Below, piece after piece: positions 52,260 to 62,114 of a DNA stretch of 64,000 nucleotides; the stretch's first letter is position 1, and each line of letters opens with the position of its first letter. The notes under the pieces were generated by a model. That model had not been told where the DNA came from. It worked only from the letters and a program-made list of their open reading frames with translations, and did no database searches. The stretch spans positions 779,433 to 843,432 of the forward strand of contig NZ_QLMC01000004.1 in assembly GCF_003259745.1 (NCBI RefSeq), in the 5' to 3' direction. The translations under genes were made by a program, and so were the position numbers. The DNA is from Larkinella arboricola. GTDB lineage: Bacteria > Bacteroidota > Bacteroidia > Cytophagales > Spirosomataceae.

Positions 52260-53975
52260 ATGATTAGTGTTAAAGCAAATCCTAGCTACCCATACATTAA
52301 TCCTGATAGTAGACAGGGAGAGGTAACGAAGTCCATAAAGGTAAAAGAGCCATTTCTGTATGTTTTTAAGAAATGGTCATCGGTCATTATTGCAATAGCT
52401 GGAATATTACAGCTATTGTTTTTCTGGAGCCCAGCAAATTTATTTAGTGTATCCTGTGTGTGGTTAGCATGGTGGCTAACAGATAAATTTGTTCTTGTAT
52501 CTTCGAAGCTTTCAAGATTTACCTTATCAACGTTAATTTTGTTAGGCTATGCCATAACACAATATTTTTTGCCAATCGTTTTCACTCTTGTTGAAGGAAA
52601 AGAGCTGGTTTTTAATTTAAAAATGCCGTATGATATTTTTACTCATTCTTTAGCGGCCTTTGTAGTGATGTTAATTGCCCATCACTTATATACGAATAAT
52701 AAATTGATGAATGGAATATTTCGAGTTAAACTTCAAAAGTTTCTGACTAGCAAATATTTCTATACTCCTCCAACCGATGGGCAGATATGGTTTATTGGTA
52801 TTACTGGGTTAGTTTGTATGTTTGTTTCATACTTCTTTGTGAAACAGGACTATAACAATTACTCAGAAGGAAGTGGAAATAAATTCATGGAAGCCTTCAT
52901 ACCGTTTACTTATGCCCCATATTTTCTTCTACTTAAAGAATTGTACGGTGGTACTACTCATAAAAAGACAAAGAAGCTATACATACAAATTATACTGTTC
53001 ACAGTTGCCTTGCTGGCAGTAGGAATTGGAGGAAATGCTAGAAGTTTATTTATCAAAGGATTTGTAGCCGCTGGTATAACATATTTCTTAGGATTATTAC
53101 TTGGTCGGTTCAACTATGAGAAGATATTTACAATAAAGAATGTGATTATTCTAGCTCTTGGGTTCGTCGTTGTTACTGGGCCACTTGCGGATATTGCTAC
53201 TGCTATGGTTATTGTAAGAGGTCAGCGAGGAAGTATCTCAAAGATGGAGATGCTTGTTAGAACGCTGGAAATTTTCAAAGATAAAGATGCAATTAGGGCC
53301 TATAAACTTGCAGCTGTAGATAGAAAAGTGTCAGAATGGGATGAGCATTATTTTGATAATTTGTTTTTAGCTCGGTTTTGTAATTTAAAATATAACGATG
53401 CTTCTCTTGAACTTGCTGATAAAATAGGAGAAGTAGATAGAGAGATGCGAAACTATTCCATCGATAGATTTTGGTCTACCTTTCCAAAGCCTGTACTCGA
53501 GTTTCTACATATTGATGTTAATAAAGATTTTGTAACGTCTTGTTCTTACGGGGATTATTTGTTCTTAAGAGCCGGAGGATACAATGCTTTAGGGGGGTTT
53601 AGAACAGGTCAGTTTGCTGGAACCGGTATGGCGGCTTTTGGGTGGTGGTACCTGTTAATACTGCTTACTGGAATTGTTTTAGCTTTTTTTATATTCGATT
53701 TATTTGTAGTTCATAAAGTTAAAGGAAACTATAATACTGTATATCTGAGTTTAATTGGATTGTTGCCAATTACTTCAACATTTACATTTATGGCTTCATC
53801 ATCTACTTCGGAAAGTGTTATGAATATTTTTAATTTTCTAATACGTGGGTGGATACAAATTAGCCTATTATACTTTCTATTATTTATTGTTTCAAAAAAG
53901 CTTCTAGGCCTTTTCTCTAGAAAGCCGAACCTAGCTTACAGAAACGTAGAGATAAAAAGGAGTGTTAATTATTGA
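52260..53975 (+). CDS. Probable Wzy-type polysaccharide polymerase
   Basis: 571-aa integral membrane protein with about 10-12 hydrophobic segments and a long middle loop (about residues 330-430, with RNYSIDRFWSTFPKP and SCSYGDYLFLRAGGYNALGG). No specific family motif is visible; the call rests on size, topology and its place right after the flippase in a locus otherwise lacking a polymerase. Wzy proteins are very divergent, so this is normal. It is AT-rich like Wzx. Confidence 0.65.
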   Translation: MISVKANPSYPYINPDSRQGEVTKSIKVKEPFLYVFKKWSSVIIAIAGILQLLFFWSPANLFSVSCVWLAWWLTDKFVLVSSKLSRFTLSTLILLGYAITQYFLPIVFTLVEGKELVFNLKMPYDIFTHSLAAFVVMLIAHHLYTNNKLMNGIFRVKLQKFLTSKYFYTPPTDGQIWFIGITGLVCMFVSYFFVKQDYNNYSEGSGNKFMEAFIPFTYAPYFLLLKELYGGTTHKKTKKLYIQIILFTVALLAVGIGGNARSLFIKGFVAAGITYFLGLLLGRFNYEKIFTIKNVIILALGFVVVTGPLADIATAMVIVRGQRGSISKMEMLVRTLEIFKDKDAIRAYKLAAVDRKVSEWDEHYFDNLFLARFCNLKYNDASLELADKIGEVDREMRNYSIDRFWSTFPKPVLEFLHIDVNKDFVTSCSYGDYLFLRAGGYNALGGFRTGQFAGTGMAAFGWWYLLILLTGIVLAFFIFDLFVVHKVKGNYNTVYLSLIGLLPITSTFTFMASSSTSESVMNIFNFLIRGWIQISLLYFLLFIVSKKLLGLFSRKPNLAYRNVEIKRSVNY

Positions 53976-54047
53976 ATAAGATAAGGTAAATCGCAGTTTA
54001 CTAAATATTGAATTGAGTTTATATAATCTGGAACTTAAAGTAGCTCT

Positions 54048-55244
54048 ATGCGAATTGTTTTCTTTAACCATCCCACTTTCCTTGGCTCGCAGAGTATGCC
54101 GCGTTTCGCGCATATGCTGTTGGAGGGGATGCGGGATCGTGGCCATGAAGTACAGTCCTGGCTACCTGCACCAGGGTTGTTCAGGCTTCCTGTGCCACAG
54201 GGTATGAAGAAATGGCTGGGTTATATGGATCAGTTCATTCTGTTTCCGAATGAGGTACGTCGGCGTTTAAGGGACTGTCCTCCTGATACCCTTTTTGTAT
54301 TTACCGATAACGCGCAGGGGCCTTGGGTGTCACTGGTGGCCGACCGCCCTCATGTGATTCATTGTCATGATTTTCTGGCGCAACAGTCGGCACTCGGTGC
54401 AATCTCGGAACGAAAAACCAGTTGGTCCGGTCGGCAATATCAGGCTTTTATACACCGGGGTTACTCAAAAGGAAAGAATTTCATTTCCGTTTCAAAGAAG
54501 ACACGCGAAGACCTTCATAAACACCTGCCTTCCGCTCCGGTACGGTCCGAAGTGGTCTATAACGGTTTAAATCAGTCATTTACGCTTCTAGACGCGATTG
54601 AGGCAAGAACCGTACTTGGGCAAAAGATTGGCTTGGATCTGACGGCCGGTTACCTATTACACGTAGGCGGTAACCAATGGTATAAAAACCGTCGGGGTGT
54701 AATTGAAATTTATGACGCCTGGCGGGAGCTGAGCGGCATGAACCTGCCACTTTTGATGATTGGTATTCCCCCCGGTCAGTCTGTGAAAGATAGAAGAGAA
54801 GTATCTGTTTATAAGTCAGATATTCATTTCTTGACCGGGATGGATAACGAGGCCGTGCGCCTGGCCTATGCCGGTGCTTCGGTATTTGTTTTTCCCTCCC
54901 TGGCGGAAGGCTTTGGCTGGCCGATTGCAGAAGCGATGGCTTCGGGCTGTCCGGTTGTTACAACGGATGCTGCTCCTATGACTGAGGTAACCGGTGATGC
55001 CGGATTCTTAATTCCCCGTCAGCCAGCAAATGAACAGGAGGTCACAAATTGGGCAAAACAAGCAGCCCGGGTTGTAAATCATGTCGTGCAGTTGAAGGGC
55101 GCTGAGCGGGAAAAGGCGGTGAAAGCCGGTCTCGAAAATGCGAAACGGTTTGATGCCAATCAGGCCCTGGACCAAATCGAAGCAATTTATTATAGTCTTT
55201 TGCAGACAGAAAAAAAGCATGAACATACTTCGGATTATCGGTAG
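54048..55244 (+). CDS. Family 4 glycosyltransferase A
   Basis: 398 aa, GT-B fold, GT4 type. N-terminal acceptor domain starts MRIVFFNHPTFLGSQSMPRF. The donor-binding part has LHVGGNQWYKNRRGVIEIYD and the sugar-nucleotide motif EGFGWPIAEAMASGCPVVTT (E-x7-E spacing), followed by TEVTGDAGFLI. It adds one sugar to the lipid-linked repeat on the cytoplasmic side. Its 3' end overlaps the next glycosyltransferase gene by 26 bases. GC is back to normal after Wzx-Wzy. Confidence 0.92.
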   Translation: MRIVFFNHPTFLGSQSMPRFAHMLLEGMRDRGHEVQSWLPAPGLFRLPVPQGMKKWLGYMDQFILFPNEVRRRLRDCPPDTLFVFTDNAQGPWVSLVADRPHVIHCHDFLAQQSALGAISERKTSWSGRQYQAFIHRGYSKGKNFISVSKKTREDLHKHLPSAPVRSEVVYNGLNQSFTLLDAIEARTVLGQKIGLDLTAGYLLHVGGNQWYKNRRGVIEIYDAWRELSGMNLPLLMIGIPPGQSVKDRREVSVYKSDIHFLTGMDNEAVRLAYAGASVFVFPSLAEGFGWPIAEAMASGCPVVTTDAAPMTEVTGDAGFLIPRQPANEQEVTNWAKQAARVVNHVVQLKGAEREKAVKAGLENAKRFDANQALDQIEAIYYSLLQTEKKHEHTSDYR

Positions 55245-56469
55245 CATGGATCCCGCTTCGGGCGGCCCTTGCCAGGGTATCAGAAACTCCTGCAATGAAC
55301 TACAGAAAATGGGCGTTCATAATGAGGTAGTTTGTCTGAACCGTCCTGATGCGGATTTTCTGGGTAAGGATTCATTTCCGATACATGCCGTGGGCCCCGG
55401 CAAAGGTCCCTGGAATTACGCTCCTAAACTCATTCCGTGGCTTAGCGAGAACATCGGTCGGTTTGATGCCGTTATTGTACACGGTCTTTGGCTGTATCCC
55501 AGTTACGCGGCCATCAAAGCCCTGAAACGCTTTAAAGCCAGGCAGTCGGGCCCGACTAAAGGAGCCGGAAAGGTGCCCCGGCTTTTTATCATGCCGCACG
55601 GTATGCTGGACCCGTATTTCCAGAAGGCTGAGGGGCGAAAACTAAAGGCCCTGCGGAATTGGCTGTACTGGAAAGTTATTGAGGGCGATGTGGTGAAGCA
55701 GGCCGATGGTGTCCTGTTTACCTGTCAGGCCGAACTGGAACTGGCCCGAACTACCTTTAGCCCGTATCGGCCCAGTCAGGAGATCAATGTTGGATACGGT
55801 ATTGTTACCCCTCCCGCCTTTCATCTGGAAATGAGAAAAACATTTTTGGATAAATGTCCGGGTCTGGGTGAGCAGCCTTACTGGTTGTTTTTAAGCCGGA
55901 TACACCAGAAAAAAGGGGTTGATTTACTGGTTGAAGCCTACAGGAATATTCTGCTGAAACAGCAGGAACTGGGGGGCGAAATTCCGAAGCTGGTCATCGC
56001 CGGCCCGAAGCTGGAAACCGCTTATGGACAGAAAATACAGCAAATGGTGGACGATGATCCATTATTGAAAAAGAATGTTTTCCTGCCCGGAATGCTTGCC
56101 GGAAATGCCAAATGGGGCGCTTTTTACGGATGTGAAGCGTTTACACTACCGAGCCATCAGGAAAATTTTGGTATTTCGGTGGTAGAGGCTCTGGCTTGTG
56201 GGAAATCGGTCCTAATTTCTAATCAGGTTAATATCTGGCGTGAGATTGAAGCCGCCCGGTGCGGAATTGTAACGCCCGACACGCTGGAAGGAACTCAGCA
56301 GGCATTGACCACCTGGCTGCGTTTGTCGACCGCCGAAAAGGAGAAAATGAACCAGCGGGCGCGTGCTGCCTTCGAACGGGAATTTGCCATACCGGCTGCG
56401 GCCCAGCGGTTGTGGGAGGTCGTGAAACCGGCTAGCAACAGCATGGTCGATGAAAAAGTATCTGTGTAG
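55219..56469 (+). CDS. Family 4 glycosyltransferase B
   Basis: About 416 aa, GT4. Start at ATG 55219 (MNILRIIGSMDPASGGPCQG), inside the previous gene; the frame extends to 55138 but that part does not fit the family. Motifs include FIMPHGMLDPYF, LFLSRIHQKKGVDLLVEAYR and the donor motif HQENFGISVVEALACGKSVL. The GSMDPASGGPCQGIRN start and HGMLDPY are typical of capsule-locus GT4 proteins that use GDP- or UDP-sugars. Confidence 0.92.
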   Translation: MNILRIIGSMDPASGGPCQGIRNSCNELQKMGVHNEVVCLNRPDADFLGKDSFPIHAVGPGKGPWNYAPKLIPWLSENIGRFDAVIVHGLWLYPSYAAIKALKRFKARQSGPTKGAGKVPRLFIMPHGMLDPYFQKAEGRKLKALRNWLYWKVIEGDVVKQADGVLFTCQAELELARTTFSPYRPSQEINVGYGIVTPPAFHLEMRKTFLDKCPGLGEQPYWLFLSRIHQKKGVDLLVEAYRNILLKQQELGGEIPKLVIAGPKLETAYGQKIQQMVDDDPLLKKNVFLPGMLAGNAKWGAFYGCEAFTLPSHQENFGISVVEALACGKSVLISNQVNIWREIEAARCGIVTPDTLEGTQQALTTWLRLSTAEKEKMNQRARAAFEREFAIPAAAQRLWEVVKPASNSMVDEKVSV

Positions 56470-56486
56470 GACTTAACTAGTTACTA

Positions 56487-57602
56487 ATGCGTATAGCCAT
56501 TTTTCAGGGAGCTTTTTTTCCGGTTCCGCCCATGTTGGGAGGAGCTGTTGAGAAAAGATGGTTTGCCTTAGCAAAAGAATTTGCCCGGAGAGGACATGAA
56601 GTGGTTCATATCTCCCGGAGCATGAAAGAATACCCCGACTCGGAAGTGATTGACGGGGTGCAGCATCTGCGCATCAAAGGATACGATACGCCCAAATCAG
56701 GTATAGTTCTTAAGGCGCTGGATTTGTTATACACATTGCGGGGACGTAAACTGTTTTCGACGAATTACGATGTGGTGGTGAGTAATACCTTTTGGGCTCC
56801 GCTCGTATTGCCTAAGCAAACCCGTAAGGTTTGTATGGTTGACGTAGCCCGGATGCCCAAAGGCCAGCTAAAACTATACAAAGATGTGGCTAGGCTCCGA
56901 ACTAATTCGAGCCCGGTTGCAGTAGCCGCCCGCAATGAATTACCGGAGATGCAGCACAAAAAAGTTGTTATGATTCCGAATCCGCTGCCTTTTACCCCAG
57001 CCAGGGAGGTCGATCTGACCCAAAAGAAACCAATCATATTATATACCGGGCGGGTGCATCCCGAGAAAGGTTTGGATTTATTGGTAGAAGCTTACAGCAA
57101 AACCAACCAGGCGTTTAAACTACAAATTGTAGGTGCATGGAAAGTTACTGGTGGTGGTGGTGGTGATGAATATGTGGAGTCGTTACGTCAGAAAGCAAAC
57201 GGTGCCGAGATTGAATTTGTTGGACCGGTTTACAATACCGAAGCCCTGAATAAATATTACGAAGACGCGTCGATTTTTGTGTATCCCTCGGTAGCTGAAC
57301 AGGGGGAGACGTTCGGGCTGGCTCCGCTGGAAGCGATGGCCTGGGGCTGTGCACCAATTGTATCGAACTTGTCTTGTTTTCAGGATTTTATCAAGGGCAA
57401 TCAAAACGGCTTAATCTTCGACCACCGTGCTGACAATGCCGTCGATCAACTGGCTGCCCATATCATGAATTTACAGGGAAACCGATCCCTGCGGGAGACG
57501 CTGGCCACGAACGCCATTGCGGTACGGGAAAGCCACTCGACCAGGCACATTGCCGACCAGTTTCTACAGGAGTTCGAACAAATGCTGAAAACAAATGACT
57601 GA
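56487..57602 (+). CDS. Family 4 glycosyltransferase C
   Basis: 371 aa, GT4. Start MRIAIFQGAFFPVPPMLGGA, then AVEKRWFALAKEFARRGHEV. Donor part: ILYTGRVHPEKGLDLLVEAY and QGETFGLAPLEAMAWGCAPI. Between them a (GGT)n run encodes five Gly residues (57148-57165, KVTGGGGGDEY), a surface-loop insertion. Its last codons overlap the acetyltransferase gene by 8 bases, so translation is coupled. Confidence 0.92.
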   Translation: MRIAIFQGAFFPVPPMLGGAVEKRWFALAKEFARRGHEVVHISRSMKEYPDSEVIDGVQHLRIKGYDTPKSGIVLKALDLLYTLRGRKLFSTNYDVVVSNTFWAPLVLPKQTRKVCMVDVARMPKGQLKLYKDVARLRTNSSPVAVAARNELPEMQHKKVVMIPNPLPFTPAREVDLTQKKPIILYTGRVHPEKGLDLLVEAYSKTNQAFKLQIVGAWKVTGGGGGDEYVESLRQKANGAEIEFVGPVYNTEALNKYYEDASIFVYPSVAEQGETFGLAPLEAMAWGCAPIVSNLSCFQDFIKGNQNGLIFDHRADNAVDQLAAHIMNLQGNRSLRETLATNAIAVRESHSTRHIADQFLQEFEQMLKTND

Positions 57603-58146
57603 AGGTATTGTAACAAGCCCAACGGTTTATGCGCAGGACAGCCCATATTCCAGTCCCTGGACGGTAAAGCAGCGGGTTAAGATGCTGTTATGGGAGTACG
57701 TCTGGACGCTTTTGTGTGCATGGACCCCTAAACCGGCAAACCGCTGGCGGGTGTTCTGGCTGAAGGCGTTTGGGGCAACCATCTATGGCCGTCCCTTCGT
57801 GCACCAGCGGGCCCGTATTCAAATTCCCTGGAATCTGATTTTGCATGACCACGCCTGTCTGGGTGACCGGGCAAATGCCTATTCGCTGGGTATAATCGAA
57901 ATTCGGGAACACGCAACCGTCGCGCAGGAAGCCTATTTATGTACGGGAACCCACGCGTTTGATCAGCCCGCCATGAACCTGATTACCCTGCCGATCCTGA
58001 TCGAGCCTCATGTTTTTATTGGCGCGAGGGCCTTTATTATGCCGGGGGTGACGATTGGCGAACGGGCAATTGTTGGGGCCTGTAGCGTTGTGACAAAGTC
58101 CGTACGGCCCGGAACAACGGTAAAAGGCAATCCGGCAAAGGCATAA
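57595..58146 (+). CDS. wcaF: WcaF-type colanic-acid-like acetyltransferase
   Basis: 183 aa, left-handed beta-helix O-acetyltransferase using acetyl-CoA. Hexapeptide turns are visible (HACLGDRANAYSLGIIEIRE, then VFIGARAFIMPGVTIGERA, IVGACSVVTKSV, KGNPAK). The N-terminal part (WTVKQRVKMLLWEYVWTLLC) and the RIQIPWNLILHDH tract are typical of WcaF. It probably decorates a sugar of the repeat unit with an acetyl group. Overlaps the GT4 gene upstream. Confidence 0.87.
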   Translation: MTEGIVTSPTVYAQDSPYSSPWTVKQRVKMLLWEYVWTLLCAWTPKPANRWRVFWLKAFGATIYGRPFVHQRARIQIPWNLILHDHACLGDRANAYSLGIIEIREHATVAQEAYLCTGTHAFDQPAMNLITLPILIEPHVFIGARAFIMPGVTIGERAIVGACSVVTKSVRPGTTVKGNPAKA

Positions 58147-58177
58147 AGCCAGCTAATCATTAACCAGGCGCAATCTG

Positions 58178-59272
58178 ATGACAACGGCAATCGTACAAAA
58201 AAGTCTTAAACTATTACGCAGGCTGGCCCTACAGGTCCAGATTGGAAATGTAAAGGGAAAGGCTCCTGAGTTTGCTTTTGAACCGGAAGAACAGGAGAAG
58301 CTCTTTGGTCCTTATGGCGAAGCCGATGGGCTGTATGTCTGGAAGTTAAACGACGTTGTGTGCAGTGGCCTGTACGGAGGAGCCATTATTAACAAGTTCA
58401 ACCAGCTCTATCTGCGGTTTGTTTCTTTCCCCTGGGGAAAGACGCTTCATCCGGTTTCGAGTTTTCCGTATGTGGGAAAAAATGTAGCGGAGATTGACAA
58501 AGCAATCTATTTAATTACGCCCGAAGCTCTCAATAACTATTATCACTGGGTGGTTGATTTACTGCCCCGGCTTTTGGTTTTACAGAAGTATAATTTAAAC
58601 GATCTAAAGGATCGGGTCATTATCCTTCATCATAATGCCAAGTTATACGAAACGAATTCCCTGGCTATGCTGGGAATTGACAAGGATAAAGTATTCCGGC
58701 TGAAGCCATTCGAAACGGTGAAAGTAAAGGATCTTGTTGTTGCCGATTATCATGGTTTAAATAAACCGTTCCCTAGCTGGAAAAAAGAAATTCTCGAGGG
58801 TTTACATACCGGTGAACCAGTTCTTCCGAAAAAGAAGATTTATCTCTTAAGAGGAAAGCAGGCAAAAAGAAGCCTCATTGGTGAAGAACGTTTGGTGGCT
58901 ATGCTCGAGAATCTCGGCTTTACAATTGTGAATCCGCAGGGGATGACCTTTGAGGACCAGATTCGTGTTTTGAAAAATGCTGAAGTGGTGGTCGCGTTGC
59001 ATGGGGCCGCTTTAACTAACATAATCTTTTGCGATCCCCAAACGCTTATAGTCGAACTCAGAAGCACTTATCTTCCTCCTGAACATTATTCATCCATTGC
59101 CAAAACCTATAATCTTCGATTTGAAACAGTTAGTTTATCGCCAAAAAGCTTAGTTCAGAAAAAGCACATAGCAAATAAACAAAGCCTGATACTAACAGAA
59201 GAAAGTATCAATGAGCTCATGGCAAAACTTAGTCCTGTCACAAACCCTTTGAAGGGTGTCAGTGAAAATTAG
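58178..59272 (+). CDS. Family 61 glycosyltransferase
   Basis: 364 aa, GT61 (DUF563). Diagnostic parts: NNYYHWVVDLLPRLLVLQKY in the middle and VALHGAALTNIIFCDPQTLI in the C-terminal half, with VELRST right after. Bacterial GT61 members transfer xylose, GlcNAc or related sugars in surface polymers. AT-richer than its neighbours. It is preceded by a 31-base gap, so is likely in the same operon. Confidence 0.87.
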   Translation: MTTAIVQKSLKLLRRLALQVQIGNVKGKAPEFAFEPEEQEKLFGPYGEADGLYVWKLNDVVCSGLYGGAIINKFNQLYLRFVSFPWGKTLHPVSSFPYVGKNVAEIDKAIYLITPEALNNYYHWVVDLLPRLLVLQKYNLNDLKDRVIILHHNAKLYETNSLAMLGIDKDKVFRLKPFETVKVKDLVVADYHGLNKPFPSWKKEILEGLHTGEPVLPKKKIYLLRGKQAKRSLIGEERLVAMLENLGFTIVNPQGMTFEDQIRVLKNAEVVVALHGAALTNIIFCDPQTLIVELRSTYLPPEHYSSIAKTYNLRFETVSLSPKSLVQKKHIANKQSLILTEESINELMAKLSPVTNPLKGVSEN

Positions 59273-59349
59273 AAAAAATCGTACAGTCAACAAGAGGTTT
59301 ATAAATCGCACACCGGAACTATGTATATGGATTCTTACACATTGCTGCT

Positions 59350-60216
59350 ATGATCTCAGTACTCATACTCACAAAAAATGAAGCGCAGGATTTACCCGCT
59401 TGCCTGGATTCAGTTGCCTGGTGCAATGATGTCCATGTGTTCGATTCGTATAGCGAGGATGATACAGTAGAAATAGCAAAAGCTGCCGGTGCTAAAGTTA
59501 CCCAACGAAAATTCGATGGATACGCTACGCAGCGTAATGCGGCTTTAAACACCTTAAACTATTTACATCCCTGGATATTAATTTTGGATGCAGATGAGCG
59601 AATCCCGGCGGAGCTTGTGCCGGAACTGCAAAGTCAAGTTCTAAAAGCACCTGAAGGTGTAAACGGCTTTAGAATCCGAAGAAGAGATTACTTCTGGAAT
59701 ACCTGGCTTAAACATTCTCAGATGACTCCTTTTTATATCCGTTTGGTTCGTAAAGGGAAGGCTTCGTATCACCGGGAAATCAATGAAGTTCTTCAGGTTG
59801 AAGGGTTGATTGAAGATATGGGCGGATACTTTAAACATTATCCCTTTTCAAAAGGAATTGATCACTGGGTTAGCAAACATAATAAGTACTCATCCATGGA
59901 AGCGAAACGCTGGGTTGAGGAACATGAAAACGGCATCGATTTTTCTGTTCGAAAAGCATTATTTGGTCCTGATTTTAGTGAGCGTCGTTATCACCAGAAA
60001 GGCCTTTTTTATAAAGTGCCGGGGCGTCCACTCATAAAGCTGTTTTATCTGGCCATTTGGCGCGGTGGTTTTCTGGACGGTTATGCAGGTATAACCTATG
60101 CAGTGCTTCAGGCAATTTATGAATATTTTATTGTCTTAAAGACGAAGGAATTATTGAATAATCGACCAACAAAACGATCAGTACGTCACACACCTGAGTA
60201 CCAGGTTTCATCTTAG
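59350..60216 (+). CDS. Family 2 glycosyltransferase (WaaE/KdtX-like)
   Basis: 288 aa, GT-A fold. Nucleotide-sugar part MISVLILTKNEAQDLPACLD, then FDSYSEDDTVEIAKAAGAKV and RNAAL. The metal-binding acidic motif is ILDADERIP. A C-terminal pair of helices (about 215-265; YKVPGRPLIKLFYLAIWRGG) fits the WaaE-like subgroup of beta-glucosyl transferases. Donor unknown. Confidence 0.9.
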   Translation: MISVLILTKNEAQDLPACLDSVAWCNDVHVFDSYSEDDTVEIAKAAGAKVTQRKFDGYATQRNAALNTLNYLHPWILILDADERIPAELVPELQSQVLKAPEGVNGFRIRRRDYFWNTWLKHSQMTPFYIRLVRKGKASYHREINEVLQVEGLIEDMGGYFKHYPFSKGIDHWVSKHNKYSSMEAKRWVEEHENGIDFSVRKALFGPDFSERRYHQKGLFYKVPGRPLIKLFYLAIWRGGFLDGYAGITYAVLQAIYEYFIVLKTKELLNNRPTKRSVRHTPEYQVSS

Positions 60217-60242
60217 TATATTACTACCTCACCCAGCTAACC

Positions 60243-61979
60243 GTGCGTTTAAGTTTGCTATTCATAGTCATCTGGGCGAATGTAGTGTCCATTATTTACC
60301 TCAGCTGGATGCCCGGTCTGACGGTGGGTACGCATGGACTTCTGCCGGTCTGGCTGACACGCTGGGCCAGCGCTGAGAGCATGATGAATGCCGCCCTGTT
60401 TGTCTTTCTAGGTCTTTTTAGCGGCCTATGGCTGGACCGAACCCACCAGCCGACGCATCGGTGGGTAATTACCTGGTTAGGTCTGGTAGGTGTAATTCTG
60501 CTCACGGAAACCGGCCAGCTCGTACTGCTGAATCGGTATTTTGATTGGGGGCATAGCCTGTCAGCCGCGTTCGGGACACTCGGCGGAATGCTTTGTATGG
60601 GATTGGGTAGGTGGGGGCTGAAAAAGGCCGGTATTCGAAAAGTCTTCGATAGAAGTCATAAAAACACTCAGAGAATGAGAATTTTAATTTATGGGATCAA
60701 CTACTCTCCCGAACTCACCGGTATTGGTAAATACACGGGTGAAATGGGGGCCTGGTTGGCAAAACATAATCAGGAAGTAGATGTAATCACGGCGCATCCG
60801 TATTATCCGGAATGGGCCATACACGCTTCCCACAAGAATAAAGGATGGCATACCGAGCAGGTAGAGGGGGCGCGGGTGCATCGGTGTCCGCTGTATGTTC
60901 CTAAGAAAGTTACCTCACTGACACGGATTCTGCACGAATTTTCATTTGTTGCCAGTAGCTTAGTGTATTGGTTTCGGGTACTGTTCCGCAAACGGTATGA
61001 TGCCGTCATCTGTTTGTCTCCACCTTTTCACCTGGGCGTCATTCCCGTCCTGTACAGCAAACTGTTTAACGTACCCCTCTGGTGTCATATTCAGGATTTG
61101 CAAATCGATATGGCCAAAGACCTGGGCATGATTAAAAACAAACGGTTTCTGGACATCATGTTTAAGGTGGAAGCCTTCATTCTGAAAAACAGCACCGTCG
61201 TGTCAACCATCAGCGAAGGAATGGTTCGGAAGGTAATACAAAAGAACGTACTTCAATCTGACTGTGTGCTGTTCCCGAATTGGGTCGATGGCGAGTCCGT
61301 AAAACCGTTGCCGCGGGCTAAATCCCTGCGATCGGAACTGGGGTTGAAGGATTCTGATAAAGTGATTCTCTACGCCGGAAGCCTCGGGGAGAAGCAGGGA
61401 CTGGAAATCATTATTGAAGCAGCCCGCTCATTTACATCCAGCCCCGACGTTAAGTTCCTGATTTTTGGATCTGGCGGTGGCAAAGATAAACTCATGGCGC
61501 TCGCTCAGAGCTACGGATTGCCGAACATCAGTTTCTATCCGCTGCAACCGTACGAAAAGTTGTCGGCACTGCTGGCAACGGCGGACATTCACCTGGTTTT
61601 GCAGAAAAAATCGGCATCCGATCTGGTATTGCCGTCCAAACTGACGGGAATTTTGGCCGCTGGGGGGTGTGCGCTGGTTTCGGCCGTACCCGGAACGACC
61701 CTGCATGATATTGTGAGCAAGAATAATATGGGTATTCTGATTGAGCCCGAATCAGTCGAGGCTTTGAAGAGAGCAATAAATGAAAACATTGCGACCGATC
61801 TGACGGTGTACCGGATGAACGCCCGGCGGTATGCCGAAAAGAATCTGGACAAAGAAAACACCCTGAGTACCTTTCTGAAACAATTAGTCGAAGTGGTTGG
61901 GGACCCGTATACTGATTCTGCCGTCGAAGAGCGTATGGTTTTAGCGGATACCGATCGGCGGGTGAACGTAGGAAAATAA
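60243..61979 (+). CDS. VanZ-like membrane domain fused to a WcaI-type glycosyltransferase
   Basis: 578 aa from a GTG start (MRLSLLFIVIWANVVSIIYL). Residues 1-128 form four membrane segments of VanZ type (SWMPGL near 21-26; TETGQLVLLNRYFDWGHSLS at 88-107). A short basic linker (129-144) leads to M145 (MRILIYGINYSPELTGIGKY), the typical start of WcaI-like GT4 enzymes. These continue with AHPYYPEWA, LHEFSFVASSLVYWFR and VVSTISEGMVRKV, and the C-terminal donor part has AGSLGEKQGLEIIIEAA and LVLPSKLTGILAAGGCALVS. An internal start at ATG 60675 could also make a free enzyme. A fused form would place the enzyme at the membrane. Confidence 0.85.
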   Translation: MRLSLLFIVIWANVVSIIYLSWMPGLTVGTHGLLPVWLTRWASAESMMNAALFVFLGLFSGLWLDRTHQPTHRWVITWLGLVGVILLTETGQLVLLNRYFDWGHSLSAAFGTLGGMLCMGLGRWGLKKAGIRKVFDRSHKNTQRMRILIYGINYSPELTGIGKYTGEMGAWLAKHNQEVDVITAHPYYPEWAIHASHKNKGWHTEQVEGARVHRCPLYVPKKVTSLTRILHEFSFVASSLVYWFRVLFRKRYDAVICLSPPFHLGVIPVLYSKLFNVPLWCHIQDLQIDMAKDLGMIKNKRFLDIMFKVEAFILKNSTVVSTISEGMVRKVIQKNVLQSDCVLFPNWVDGESVKPLPRAKSLRSELGLKDSDKVILYAGSLGEKQGLEIIIEAARSFTSSPDVKFLIFGSGGGKDKLMALAQSYGLPNISFYPLQPYEKLSALLATADIHLVLQKKSASDLVLPSKLTGILAAGGCALVSAVPGTTLHDIVSKNNMGILIEPESVEALKRAINENIATDLTVYRMNARRYAEKNLDKENTLSTFLKQLVEVVGDPYTDSAVEERMVLADTDRRVNVGK

Positions 61980-62114
61980 CCAAGACAGCATACGATAGGA
62001 GCCTTGCCCAACGGCATCAGCGGTTGGATTGACTTTATACTAGCCTAATTCCAAAGCCTTCCTTGCTTGAAATTTTAGTAGAACCAACTTTTGTTTACGA
62101 AACTCCTTTAAACC

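Noticed and set aside
57148..57165. (GGT)n tract as a phase-variation switch in glycosyltransferase C
   Set aside because: Trinucleotide changes keep the frame and would only alter a Gly loop.
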